A program made the position numbers and the translations under genes. A DNA stretch of 31,381 nt from the NCBI GenBank assembly GCA_048213135.1, contig PS015314.1, positions 1-31,381 on the forward strand, given 5' to 3'. Origin of the DNA: Reclinomonas americana ATCC 50394 (taxonomy: Eukaryota > Jakobida > Jakobea > Jakobida). Below the pieces are notes generated by a model. That model searched no databases. It was not told the origin of the DNA and saw nothing but the letters and a program-made list of their open reading frames with translations. Position 1 is the stretch's first letter. Every line of letters begins with the position of its first letter. Shown one piece after another: positions 10,546 to 24,164 of this stretch.

Positions 10546-13500
10546 TCCGAGTCGGATTCGATGGGAATCGGCGGGCACAGTCGCGGGCAGCAGCGCGTGC
10601 CCAGGAAGTTGCGCACTTGGGCGTGGAAGCGGTACACCAACATGCTGAAGAAGGCGGAAAGGGGGTAAGGAAAATGAAAGAGAGGAGAAGAGAGGACGAG
10701 CACTCACCCAAGCATGAGAATTGCCAGGGCGCCCCACGTGTACGGTGTGACGGTCTCCACATTGCCGGAGCCCATGAGGAAGGGAATCGCAAAGGCCAGG
10801 GTGGAGACCGGCAGAGTGAGTGTGTTGATGATGACGCCCAGGGAGGCGCTGCCGTACTTGACGACCAGGGTTTGGAAAATGTTGTTTATCAGCATGGAGG
10901 AGAGTGCGAAGGCCAGGAGCCAGCCTGACGAGGAGAAGAGATGTAAGGAGAAGCAAATAGGAGAAGGAAGCAGAGAGAAGGATGCGAGAATAAGGAAGAG
11001 AGGAGGAAGTGAGAGAGAAGAGAGAAGAGAGATCATAAAGAGAAGAGATGCCCCGGAAACAAGGTGAGAGAGATGCGCAGATCAGCACGCGAGGGAGAGA
11101 GGAAGACACGAAAAAACACGAGAAGACTGGGGGACGAAGAGCACTACTCACAAAGTGGATACAAGGCGCGAATGCGGCGTTCTCCAGCGGACAACTCAGT
11201 GACGGGGTGAAGGTGCGGAAAGGAGAGAGAGAGAGAAAGAGAGACAGCACGGGAATGAGGTTGACTGAGAAAGGGATCGGGCAGCGAGGAAGAAGGACAA
11301 CAGGGGTATAATGAGGCGATGGTGCAGAAGGGAGGGCAATATACAGCTGCGGCACAAAGGCAAAGACTGAGAAGACAAAGGGATGTATGGTACGAACGTG
11401 ACCAAGAGTCTGCGTATGACGGCACAGAAAATGAAGGCGGATAGATTCCAAAAGAGAGTGTGAGAGAGAGAGAAAGCGACAGAAAGAGAGAGACAGAGAA
11501 GAGGCAAGACAAGAAGAGAGATATTGCGGTCACACAATAGGTGGGGGAAAGCAACTGAGACCGCAGAATGAACGTGACATATCAGGTCACGCGTCAAGCT
11601 TCAGACTGGCAGGAGTACCGTGCCTATCCACTCACCAGCATCGGCGCATTCGGGATGCCCTTCGAATTGGTTCACTGTGCACAACGCCGCGTCTTTAATA
11701 TACTCACCGAACTGCGACGGTGTGATATCACCTGCATGAAGGGACACAATCAGTGGCTTTGTAGCACACTGCATCATGTGCACTGCGGCACGCAACCAAA
11801 GTTCGGAATCCAGTTGAGTGGCGCGCACAACAAAAGCTGCAGAGAGATGCGATGTGGTGAGATGCAGCGAACTGGAGGCAAGGAGAGTGCAGGCGATGAC
11901 GGACCACAATGAACTGCAGTGAGAGCAATAAATTATAAGCATTTAGAAACACATTCTGGCAAGAGATAAAAGTGACTCACTTGCGCGAGATTGGACCAGG
12001 CAAGCATGTACACGACATTCAGCTGCACACCAGAAGAGAAGCGTCAGAAAGGGAGAGGGGGACAGCACAGCAGACCGAATGCACCTTGGCCTGTGCAAAC
12101 GCCCACTCTTGGTACACACTGCGCTCGAACACAATCAGCGCGAATGCAAAATCGAACACTCGCCAGCAATCACGTACCTCTGCCAGGCGAGTGGCACCTG
12201 TCCGAGGAAGAACATCATTGTCCAGAACACAGAGACGGGGCCTGAGTTGCCGTGGCTGCCGGTTCCCATGAGCGTCGGATACAAGTCGGTGAACAATCCC
12301 GCTGTGGCGCACGGGTCAGTGAGCGATCAACGCAGGTGCTGATTCACGCACACACACTCACCAAGAATGACCACGGCCGCGAGGTACTGCAGGACCGTGA
12401 AGCGCGCACGCAGCTGGATCATGGACAACACCAGCACCAGGGGAATGACGGACTGGGCCAGCAGGGCCTGCGACGGAGAGGGCAGAGATTCACGTTCAGG
12501 AACGAAACGCACACTCGCGGCTGCTCAACCTTCAACAAACACACAGTCTGTCTCCCACTCACTCACAATCACACATGAACACACATATCACACACTCACT
12601 CACACACTTTCTCTTTGGCCTCAAAACACACATTCTTCCTCCCGTACATACAATCTCTCTCACGCACTCACATACACGCATGCACACGCTTCTCTCTCCC
12701 ACCAGCAGACACAGAGATCACACACTATCTCTCTCACTCTCTTTCTCTTCCTCCATCACGCACAGATGCATACAACCTCTCTCCCATTCTCACAGGCACA
12801 CGCACACGCTTTCTCTCCCCCACCAACAAACACTCTCTCAAATACTCTCTCCCTCCATCAAACACACATACTTCCTCCCGTACATACAATTCTCTCGCAT
12901 TCTCACAGACACATATGCACACGCTCTCTCTCTTCCACCAGCACACAACACAGATCTCTCTCTACAAAACACGCGTTCTCTTTCCCTACAAACTCTCTCG
13001 CATTGTCACAGACAATCGCACACGCTTTCTCTCTCCCACCAGCAGACACAGAGATCACACACTATCTCTCTCAATCTCTTCCTCTTCCTCCATCAAGCAC
13101 AGGTTCTCTTTCCCATGCCTTTCCCTTCTCTCTCTCTCTCTCATTCTCTCTCTTTTGCACACACCTGCAACATTCCCGGCACATGCGGGTTGGCGAAGAT
13201 GACAAACACACCATTCAGCGCATTCATCAGGCCAATGAAGAAGAAGTGCAGCTTGAAGCGCCAGGTGGTGGTCTCCGGCAGAAAGCCACCGCTGCGGCAT
13301 CTTACGTAGAGCACCAGGGCGAAGAAGATGGGCACGAAGGAGAAGCTGATGGTGAGGAGGATGTAGTAGGGGTAGGGACCTGCAAAGAAGGGGAAGGGGT
13401 TAATAGGGGAAGGGTGGATGGGGGAAGGGTGAATAGGGGAAGGGTGAATAAGAGAAGGGGGAACGGGTGAGCAAGAGGAAAGGTGAGTGAGCGCATGCGT

Positions 13501-14371
13501 GAGAAGGGAAACAATGAGCCGTGGGAAACGGTGCTTCCGTTCAGTAAGAAAACAGAAGAGAAGGGCGTTCATCACACCGAGACAGTCAACAGATGAAGGA
13601 ATGGGACTCTCTTCGAAATGCACGTGCGGTGGGGGGGGAGAAATGAGCGAATAAGATGGCGGCAATAATGCGCAGACTCGAAAGCTGGCTTCAACCTTTG
13701 CAACATGACACACAAGATGGACGACAGCAACGATATCGAGCGACACAGGTGAGGGCTAACAGCATCGGGAATGGGGCAGGAGAGGAAGGATATTGGCGGA
13801 CTAAGCCGCAGAGGGCTGAGAAATCTGAACGCGACAGGAAGCGACGGACGACTGCACTCAACAGAGCGCAGGGCTAAGGAATTGAAAACGCGCACACCAA
13901 CAGGGAAAGAGTCAATGAGACGGCAAGGCGCGTTGAAACGATGACAGGAAGTAGGGAAGAGGAGTTTCCATTCACGGGCATGTACGCCACCTCTTTCTCT
14001 TTACACCTTCCCTCAGTTTCTCCATCCACACCACCTTTTCCACATCCCCCACTTCGCTCCCCTTTAATCCCCCTTCCTCCCTTTCCCACCCTCTCTTCTC
14101 ACTCCCTTCTCCCTCGTGCCCTCCCACACTCACCCAACGAGTACCCCAACCGCTTAAACGACACCTGCTGCAACGCCGCAAACACCACCAATCCAATCGA
14201 CGACAACAGCACCGGAAACGATGCCAATCGCTTCCACCACGGTTCCTTGCGCACAGTCGATCCAGTCTTGGAGCGATACGTTCCCTTGCCACCAGCAGCA
14301 TTCGCAGAGCGAATGCCACCCGGATTCTGCTTGTCAAGAGAGCCACTCCGCGAGGAAATCGTGATGGTCGG
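10546..14371 (-). CDS. CRT-like (chloroquine-resistance-transporter family) membrane transporter, both ends missing
   Basis: Exons on the minus strand: 14371-14134, 13379-13165, 12467-12362, 12301-12178, 12118-12085, 12022-11981, 11836-11797, 11731-11636, 11181-11152, 10924-10708 and 10644 into the gap at 10546. All ten junctions keep phase. The order matches CRT/CLT proteins of the drug/metabolite transporter superfamily: TM1 ending QQVSFKRLG, a PYPYYILLTISFSFVP helix, NPHVPGMLQ then ALLAQSVIPLVLVLS, PLAWQSVYQEWAFAQAKLN, a lumenal loop with Cys residues (AALCTVNQFEGHPECADA), and YGSASLGVIINTLTLP. The family acts in digestive-vacuole, plastid or lysosome-like membranes on peptides, glutathione or drugs; the substrate here is unknown. 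Several exons are tiny (30, 34, 40, 42 nt). The start codon is not found: an in-frame stop lies just upstream of the acceptor at 14372, so an earlier exon exists. Confidence 0.85.
12540..13150. repeat. CA/CT-rich composite tandem repeat in a CRT-like intron
   Basis: The 697-nt intron 12468-13164 consists of CACACA, CTCTCT and mixed blocks. A unit with CCACCAGCAGACACAGAGAT followed by a CTTCCTCCATCA block occurs near 12698 and 13036 (about 336 bp apart). Another with CTTCCTCCCGTACATACAA occurs near 12633 and 12870. Here the pyrimidine strand is the antisense strand, unlike most other introns in the window. Confidence 0.75.
13381..14133 (-). other. Large intron of the CRT-like gene
   Basis: This is the 754-nt intron between the first two recognised exons. 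Its 3' end is a C-rich tract built of CCCTTCCCC-like blocks leading into TTTGCAG. The rest shows no exon, RNA or repeat that I can define beyond CT-rich stretches (13990-14110). Confidence 0.7.
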
Positions 14372-14579
14372 CTGTGTGTATGTGTGAACCAGTCAACATG
14401 CAGAGTTTTTCCGAGACGTGTGTTACAAGAGATGGAAAGAAGGCAGAGAGAGAAGGGAAGAGGAAGAGGCAGAGAGGGGAGTGTCAACAGTCAGTCTCAC
14501 TTGTAACACTTCATTCTCTCGCGTTGTGTGTGCAGACTTGTGCTGCACCTGTCGATCTCGTTGTGCAGCAAGGAGCCTG

Positions 14580-14580
<1 letters not shown>

Positions 14581-14660
<80 letters not shown>

Positions 14661-14822
14661 CGTCTCGTCTCTCTCTCTACGTCGTCTCTCTACGNNNNNN
14701 NNNNNNNNNNNNNNACTACTTACTACTTCTTACTTCGTCCGTTCGTTCGGTTGGTTGGTCGTACGACGTTCGTTGTCGTCGTCGCCTCGTCGTACGTCTC
14801 GTTCGTGTCGCGACGAGACGCG

Positions 14823-14827
<5 letters not shown>
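14581..14827. repeat. (CT)n run, 20-N gap, and flow-order-like sequence
   Basis: A CT run (14581-14657) is followed by TACTCGTCTCGTC..., a gap (14695-14714), then a stretch (14715-14826) built almost only of TAC, TTC, CGT and TCG steps, then another CT run. The odd stretches are nearly devoid of AT and CA and contain few TG or GC steps. That is expected when a T-A-C-G flow-sequencing read loses phase in a microsatellite. I treat them as probable artefact, not biology. Confidence 0.6.
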
Positions 14828-14876
<49 letters not shown>

Positions 14877-14883
14877 CATGCAT

Positions 14884-14986
14884 GTGTTTCAGTCACCTCT
14901 CAATGTCCAGCTGAGCTGTAAGCTGTACGCTCTCAGTCTCTCTCTCTCTCACACACTCTGTGTGTGTATGTGTATGTATGTATGTA

Positions 14987-15028
<42 letters not shown>

Positions 15029-15123
15029 TCTGAGTGTGTGCGTGTGGGTTTCAGTCACCTCTCAGTGTCGAGCTGAGCTGTAAGCTGTAAGCTCTCAGTC
15101 TCTGTCTCTCTCTCTCTCTCTCA

Positions 15124-15135
<12 letters not shown>
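14884..15135. repeat. Two tandem copies of a block around TTTCAGTCACCTCTCA
   Basis: The block TTTCAGTCACCTCTCA...AGCTGAGCTGTAAGCTGTA...CTCTCAGTCTCT occurs at about 14888 and 15050 with few differences. The copies are separated by CT, GT and mixed microsatellites (GT run 14990-15026). No coding evidence. From 15136 to 16163 I see CT-rich DNA and short ORFs but no gene that I can support. The 5' exon(s) of the CRT-like gene may lie in this general area. Confidence 0.7.
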
Positions 15136-15155
<20 letters not shown>

Positions 15156-16163
15156 TGAAGTTCCGAGCTTCACTGTCTCACTGCTAACTCTCTTGTCTCT
15201 CTCTCTCTCAGCATGAATGCATGTGTATGTGTGTGTGGATCTCTTTGTGTTGCAAGCTACCTACTCTCACTCACTCACTCAGTGTATCAGTTTGCAGTCA
15301 GTCACTGCTGCACTCTTTCTTCTCTCTCTCTCTGCACACTCAACATGATTGATAGAGTGTGGCGCACTATCGACTGAGTCGACTGTGAGTGCGTCGCCTC
15401 GTCTCATTGTCAAAGTACAAGGAGAGAAACACGCGACAACCCCCGAATTGCGAGTGAAGAGTTATTGTGAGTGACTGCGACTTCGGAGATCGTCCCGGAG
15501 ATGTGGAGGCAAGAGCTGCAGAGATGCAGCAGGGGGGGATGAGAGTGGTGCTGATATACACATTGTCTTTTGTGAATTGTTTAGAGTTTTACGACGTCGA
15601 CTTTTTTGTTGAGGCCTGCCAAGGGTGAAGGCCCTTTTTTTCTTGCTTTCTTTCGTTCCATCTCTCTCTTTGTCTCCTCTCACTTGCTGTTCCGTGTCAA
15701 GAAGCACGCGAGACTTGTCAATCGCTTCCCCTTCCTTCCCTCTCTTTTGCTCTCTTCTTCTCCCGCACTCCCAATTCCCCCTTTACGCAGTTCGCGCCAC
15801 TGCAGTCTACGACTGCCCGTCACGACCGGCCATCGAGCCGTTGGAGACAACGATCGCGATTGTTCCAGGTTTCCCGCAAGAGGTTTGCCATACACCGGCC
15901 TTGATGGTACACTCAACCTTCGGAGCCTTGTACCCTCAGTCTGCGAACTTGGCTCTGGCTACAGTGCAATGATGATCGCGCAGTAGCTGCACGCGATCGA
16001 GTCCTTGAGCCGGAAGTCTCCTCTTGCGGTGGTTGGCCACCACAACTCGCTTGGTGCACGCGCGACTGACCAGTCACTGATAATGCTGCTGTTAAGCAAG
16101 GTCTGCTGCACATGGCGTCAGCACACGGAGACTGCGACGATGAGCAGCGACCACGCACCTCGT

Positions 16164-17519
16164 TCACAGCTTGGCTCGCGGCTGCACATGCATTCCATCC
16201 CCACCAGCCGCCGTAAAGTCACTCTCCACGCCGTGCTTTGGCAACGCAAAGAACCCGTGTACCTGCAGCAGCACGCGATACCGCTGCGGCTTCACGCTGC
16301 TGCGCTCGTCATCGTCGTCATCGCCACGCGCAACTCTTCGCACGCCCTCCAGCGACACACCGCGCGCCGACTCCAGTACCGTGCGCAACTCGTGTGCTGT
16401 GCCGAAGAACTCCCCGACGAGGAGCTGAGGCATAACTATCCCAGAACTGCGGGGGAATGGAAGGGAAAGAGGGAATGAGTGGAGGAAAGGGTGAAGGAGA
16501 GAGACAGGGGGCGAGTGAGAGGGAGAGAAAGGGAGAGGAGTGGGGGAAGAATGATAGAGCGAGAGATAGCTGGGGAGGAGAAAGACAGAGAGGGAGAGCT
16601 GCAGAGGGAGGAAAGAGAGCTGACCAACGACACTGGAATGACGTGCAGCTGAGTCAGGCAGCTACAGTTCTCTTCCCTCCACCTTCGACTCCTTCTCTCT
16701 TAATCTCTGTTGCCTTCAACATTCCAGCGACAATGCCCTGGTCTCCTCACTCTCAGCTCTGACAAATCTCCGGGAGACGCCGCCAACTGGCAAGGGTACT
16801 ACATGCCGAACACGTCGACAAGTCGTCGACCTCTTCAGCCATGACACGAACAGGTCGCCGACCAAAGTGGCAAACTGACTTCTTGACTCAGCAGTCTCTC
16901 AGTCGATCTCCTCATCATTCAGCTGCTCTCAGTTATCTTCATGCCGACAGATCGTCGACCTCTGCAGCCATGGCACGACCAGGTCGCCGACCAAGTGGCA
17001 AACTGACATCTTGACCCCAGCAGTCTCTCAGTCGATCTCCTCATCATTCAGCTGCTCTCAGTTATCTTCACGTCGACAAGTCGTCGACCTCTTCAGCCAT
17101 GACACGAACAGGTCGCCGACCAAAGTGGCAAACTGACTCTCAGGCATCGTGAACACTCCATCGACAGCTGCCCGTCACTCTCTCTCTCTCATCCATTCAT
17201 CAAGAGCATTCCTTCCCTTCTCTCCAGTCTGTCTGACTCATCACGTTTGATGCATCGCTGTCGCTCTCAGCTGTTCTGGCTTCTGTCTGGCTTCGTCTTA
17301 ACAACAGAGTCTCTGACTGTTTAATCAGCGACAGTTTCCCTCGAGTCTCCCCCTCCTCTCTCTGCTCAGGAGCCTTCCAGCAACAGTTCCCATCTCTTCA
17401 GTCTGCCTCCTCCTCACTGCAGTCTCTCAGTCACGTGATTCAGCCCTGAGCCTCCAGCGACAGTTCACCTCACTCTCCCTCCCTTCTCGACTGTTCTCAT
17501 CTCTATCTGTATGCAAATG

Positions 17520-17555
<36 letters not shown>

Positions 17556-17825
17556 TCTCTCCCTCTCCCCCTTCCCTCCCATTCCTCCCAACCCTCTCCC
17601 CATTCGCCCACCCTCCCCTCCCTCCCTCCCCTTCCCCTCTATCCCCTGCACACTCAACTCCACCGCCTTGGCCACCTCCGGAGGCACCTCAAACATTCCC
17701 CGAATCGTCACCGGAAACGTCACCACACGCACCACAGACCACTTCACTGCCACGTCACCACCAGTATCATTGCCCATCACAAACGCAAGCCTTCTCAACC
17801 CGCGAAACCTCTGCAGCGCATCCAT
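16164..17825 (-). CDS. Unknown two-exon protein, about 149 residues
   Basis: The start is ATG at 17825. Exon 1 (17825-17659) gives MDALQRFRGLRRLAFVMG... to ..FEVPPEVAKAV. A GTTGAG donor and CCCGCAG acceptor remove a 1,212-nt intron in phase. Exon 2 (16446-16164, TGA) gives ..GIVMPQLLVGEFFGTAHELR.. to ..ALPKHGVESDFTAAGGDG. The Val-rich segments (VAVKWSVVRVVTFPVTIRG; YRVLLQVHGFFALP) look like beta-strands, with an acidic GDDDDDE loop between. I do not recognise the family. It is divergent from the gene at 17889 with only 63 bp between starts, so the two may be co-regulated. The large intron holds a 129-bp tandem repeat. The exon join rests on phase and splice signals only. Confidence 0.5.
16812..17140. 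repeat. Tandem repeat of about 129 bp, 2.6 copies
   Basis: Copies begin near 16812, 16941 and 17071 with the landmarks GTCGTCGACCTC, CAGCCATGRCACGA, AGGTCGCCGACCAA and GTGGCAAACTGAC, then CAGCAGTCTCTCAGTCGATC. They are nearly identical, so the duplication is recent. The repeat lies in the intron of the minus-strand gene 16164-17825. The remainder of 16447-17658 is CT-rich and shows nothing else. Confidence 0.9.
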
Positions 17826-17888
17826 GCTCACAAAAGAGAAAGAAAGAGTGTGAGAATTTTTCGCGCGCGAAAAATCATCTAAGCAAGA
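17826..17888. promoter_or_regulatory. 63-bp divergent promoter with E2F-like palindrome
   Basis: Between two divergent ATGs lies a perfect 20-bp palindrome at 17856-17875, ATTTTTCGCGCGCGAAAAAT. Each half contains TTTCGCGC, matching the E2F/DP-type consensus TTTSSCGC. It is AT-flanked CG alternation, unlike the GA/CT DNA around it. Binding by an E2F-family factor is inferred from the motif; the palindrome itself is plainly visible. Confidence 0.65.
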
Positions 17889-18089
17889 ATGTACCTCGTG
17901 GAGCTGTCACTCTCACTGCTCACACTCACTCTCCTGTGGGTGCTCCCGTGGCTCGGCTTCCTCCTCGCCTGCATCACAGTGCCCGTTGTTCTCTTGCTCC
18001 ACTGGCAACGCACAGGTATCAGACACACAGAGAGACAACTTACAGAGAATCACTCTCTCTCTCTCTCNNNNNNNNNNNNNNNNNNNNTA

Positions 18090-18142
<53 letters not shown>

Positions 18143-18184
18143 GTCGTCCGTCCTCCTCGTCACGTACCGTCCTCGTCTCTCTGT

Positions 18185-18234
<50 letters not shown>

Positions 18235-19146
18235 CTCTTTCTCTCTCTCTCTCTCACACCCTCTCTCTCTTTTCTCTCTCCCACCTCTCTCTTTTCTCTC
18301 TCTCACCCTCTTCTCTTCCTTCCTCCCTCCTCTCCCTCCCACTCTCTCTCTCTCCCGTCTCTCTTTCCCTCTCTTCTCACCCCCTCTCTCCCCCCCGCAG
18401 GTCGCGCAGTGTTCCGCGGAGACGAACTGGTGACCGTGGAGCTCACTGGTCGCGTGCCTCTGCCCGCGGCCGTGCGCTTCTGCGGGCGTCGATGTCGACC
18501 ACTGGAGAACCGCGACGATGGCGGCGGCAAGACCGCGCCCTGCTCGCTCCTCGTCTTCCAATGTCGCGGCCTCCAGTCGCCCCTCACGCAGTGGTTGAAT
18601 ACGCTGCTGGGCCCCACAGGTGCACGCATAGGCGTGACGTATGCGCAGGCGGTGTGGCGAGTACGCGCAGTGTATGGCGATCGCGAGGTGTGGGTCACCT
18701 GGCCGTGCTACTTTGACAAGGAGCTGCTGCGATTGGGCGACTCGTGGCTCGTGCGGCGGGAGTGCCACCTCGCCGAGTTTGTGTTTCGCACGCCGGGTGG
18801 CGACGTGGACGCGGACGTGTCGATGGCCGAGGTGCAGGTGCGCACGCGCAAGGGCAAGCGGAATTTGCGCATCACGGCCATGGGCAGTGGGAGGGCGGTG
18901 ACGAATGCGGCGCGGGAGCTGGAGCCGACCCTGCCGCACATGGTGGTGGATGTGTTTGAGGGCAAGTTGTTCTCGTTGCCGTGGACGGAGGAGGCGCCGC
19001 GGTCGGCGGCGGTGCGGGTGCCGGTGGAGATTGACGATCCGCTGTCGCCGTTGTGGTTTACGGGGGAGGCGGTGGCGTGGGATGCCGAGGCCACGGTGAT
19101 GCTGGGCAGGACGCATTATTGCGGGATTGCCAGGCAGGTGAACTGA
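17889..19146 (+). CDS. Unknown membrane-anchored protein, about 290 residues
   Basis: Exon 1 (17889-18015) encodes an N-terminal hydrophobic hairpin or anchor, MYLVELSLSLLTLTLLWVLP then GFLLACITVPVVLLLHW. A GTATCA donor and a CCCCGCAG acceptor join it through a split Gly codon to exon 2 (18401-19146, TGA). The remainder, with segments such as GDELVTVELTG, RVRAVYGDREVWVTWPCYFD and VEIDDPLSPLWFTGEAVAW, is strand-rich and resembles an extracytoplasmic or cytosolic beta-domain behind a membrane anchor. I do not recognise the family. The GC-rich third positions and the phase-matched join support a real gene. Its start shares the E2F-like divergent promoter with the minus-strand gene. Confidence 0.7.
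18016..18400 (+). other. CT-filled intron with 20-N gap
   Basis: The intron is almost entirely CT repeats on the sense strand, broken by the gap at 18068-18087. It also has a block (18139-18183) of CGTCGTCC-like steps that resembles the artefact sequence at 14715-14826. True length is unknown. Confidence 0.8.
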
Positions 19147-20593
19147 GGGGAAGGGGGGAAGGGGGGGTGAGGGGGAAGGGTGGGAAGTGAAGGGAGGATC
19201 TGTTTAGAGAAGGGTGACTGTCAACGCAGTTGTCTTTGCTTGGAGTGTGTGCATGTGTGAATAGAGGCGACGGTATACCGATGATTAGCTGGCATGGCTG
19301 CTGACGGCGAACTGGAGAGTGGACTCGTGGTTCTCGGAGGTAACTGTAGTTTGCTCGTTGTCTTCTTTGGTCAGTGACAGGGTCGGTCGCTGCCATGTAG
19401 ACCGCTTGGTTCTGGTCGTCCGCCATACCAACGCGAGTGCTCTTGTTGTCGGAGGGTGGTCATCTGCTACCTGCCAGCGACTGTGGCACTTTTCGCTGTG
19501 GATGTAATCTGTTCGTTGGCAGGCACTGGTGTTCTGGTTGGAGGTTGCTGCTGTGTGATCGATTGACGGTGTCGCGCTTGAGCTCGTGGCTACTGACAGA
19601 GAACTGATTGCTTAGAATGAGCAACGACCTCTTGGTTGTCGGAGACTGTCACTGTGTGCATGGCTCTTCCTCACCCTTTGTTAGCGACAGAGTTGGTTGC
19701 TGCATTGGCAGACTGCTTCGCTCTGGGCTTCCGCCGTTCCAGCGCGACTGCCCTGGTTGTCGGAGGTCAAGGCTGCTGCTTGGTTCTTCATCTGCCGTGG
19801 TCGGCGACTGTGGCACTTTCGCCGTGAACGGAGTCTGTTCGGACAGGCACAAGTGCTTCGGTTGCTTTGATCGACTTTCTATGAATCGTGATTGGTCGCG
19901 TTGGAGCGTGCTGCTGTGGACTGGCAATGAGATGGAGCTTCCGATGGTTGGGAGAGGCTGTTGCCGCGTTCTTGACTCGTTTTCTGCCGGGACCAGCGAC
20001 TGGCACAGGTGCAAGCAAGCTTAAGGATTGATGGCGGCGGACGATCCACGTGCCTGGTTCTGAGCGTTACCCTTCGCTGCCGGTCGCCGGAGGCTGTTGG
20101 TTCTGATCTTATTCGTTGCAACAAGCGACGCGAGAGCTTGCTGGCGGGAGACTGCTTGGTCGCAGTCGCCGAATACTGTTGGTTCTGACACCACGATTGT
20201 GCGCCGCCGAAGGGTTGGTCGCAGTGGCTGCGGACTTTAAGCTTGCTTCTGCGCTTGTGCCGGCCCCTTCACTGCCATGTCTTGGTCCTCGGGGCTGTTG
20301 GTTCTGATTTTGTTCGTTGAAACAAGCGACGCAAAGGGCTCGGGATATCAACAATCAACTTCGGCAAGCTTCCCCGACGTTCTGCGACAATTCCAGCAAA
20401 GAAACCAGCAGATGCACGCCACACACCACATCACCTTCTCCAATCCACACCGCAACACCACACCTCCACTCGTCGTACTTGCACCGTCGCTGTCCCACAC
20501 AACGTCCCACTCATCCTTTCGCGCTTTCCCGTGCGAAACCCTCAGTCGCTTCCCTTCGTTATCCAGAGTATACCCCACTCTACTCCACAAGCA
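19147..20593. repeat. Degenerate duplicated non-coding DNA
   Basis: A G-rich block (19147-19195) follows the stop of the upstream gene. Then come diverged copies: GACTGTGGCACTTT..CGCTGTG..TCTGTTCG at about 19479 and GACTGTGGCACTTTCGCCGTG at about 19807 (about 328 bp apart). TTGGTTCTGAT..TTCGTTG.AACAAGCGACG occurs at about 20098 and 20300. TTGTCGGAGG recurs near 19445, 19635 and 19756. ORFs here are short and lack the GC3 signature of the exons nearby. I see no gene; the last ~250 bp are presumably the isocitrate dehydrogenase promoter and 5' UTR. Confidence 0.6.
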
Positions 20594-23248
<2,655 letters not shown>

Positions 23249-24164
23249 GTGAGTCCAAGGGAGGCAAAGGGATTGAGGGAGAAGAGGGACAAAGGAGGGG
23301 AGATTGTGGCAAAGGGATTGAGGGAGGAGGAGGCAAAGAGAGAGCGGAGGATAGAGACAGGAACGGGGTGGTACAGGGAATGGGATAGGGGAGGCAAGGG
23401 ACTGGGAGGCAGAAAACTGAGAGAGCAAAGGCAGGGAACTTAGGGAACAGAGTCGAGAGGCGGGGGCAGGGAAGAGAGGGAGCAGAGTCAGAAGCAGAGG
23501 CAGGAAACTGAGAGACTTCAGAGGCTGGGAGTTGGAACTGTGTGAAAGCAACAGGGTCACCACCGTCGAGTGTGTCGGTGTCTCTTTTGCAGTTCTCCCT
23601 CGCTCGTTTCCATTGCACTTGCTTCATGTCTTCCCTTCTCCCTCCTCTCTTTGTCTCTTTCCCTCACTCTGTCTTTATCTCTCACTCACTCTGTCTGGAT
23701 CTCTCTCATTCTCTCACTCTCTGTCTCGCACTCGGTCTCTCTATCTGACTTTCTCTCGCGTGCGCTCTCTCTGTCTCTCTCTCTCTCTCTCTCTTATTTT
23801 ATGCCTCCCCTCCTTTTCTCGAATGTCGTTCGCCCTCAGTCACCTTCACCCGTCTTCTCCCTTGGTCTTCCCCCCTTTCTTTTTCTCTCGGCCTTGCTCC
23901 CACGTTGCTCGTTCTCCTCTTGTCTTCCCCGTTGATCTTCCCCCTTGGACTTCCCCCGTTTCCTTCCCCCTTTCGTCTTCCCCCTTTCGTCTTCCCCCTT
24001 CGTCTTCCCCCATTCTCCTTTCCCCCTTTTCCTTTCCCCCTTTTCCTTCCTCCCTCTCCCTTCCCCCTCTCCCTTTCCCCTTTCCCTTCCCCGTTTTCCT
24101 TCCCCGTTTTCCTTCCCCCTTCTACCTTCCCCCTTCTCCCTTCCNNNNNNNNNNNNNNNNNNNN
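23249..24164 (+). other. Unfinished isocitrate dehydrogenase intron and 20-N gap
   Basis: From the donor at 23249 the sequence is purine-rich, then pyrimidine-rich. From about 23930 it becomes repeated TTCCCCCTT blocks running into the gap (24145-24164). Elsewhere in the window this type of tract leads directly into an acceptor, so the missing last exon probably starts in the gap. None of the six frames downstream contains the enzyme's C-terminus. 24165-24660 shows no recognisable gene. Confidence 0.65.

Noticed and set aside
10546-10667. Plus-strand continuation of the CS-domain reading beyond the gap
   Set aside because: This stretch is the last visible exon of the minus-strand CRT-like gene (..GMLVYRFHAQVRNFLG); the plus reading is its shadow.
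14374-15027. SLSLSL- and RERERE-rich ORFs at many microsatellites
   Set aside because: Products of CT/GA repeats in any frame; no splice or homology support.
15793-15972. Open plus-strand frame AVYDCPSRPAIEPLE... after a CGCAG acceptor-like site
   Set aside because: Only one short exon-like frame, no start, no partner exon, third-position GC lower than real exons here; an opposite-strand frame looks equally natural.
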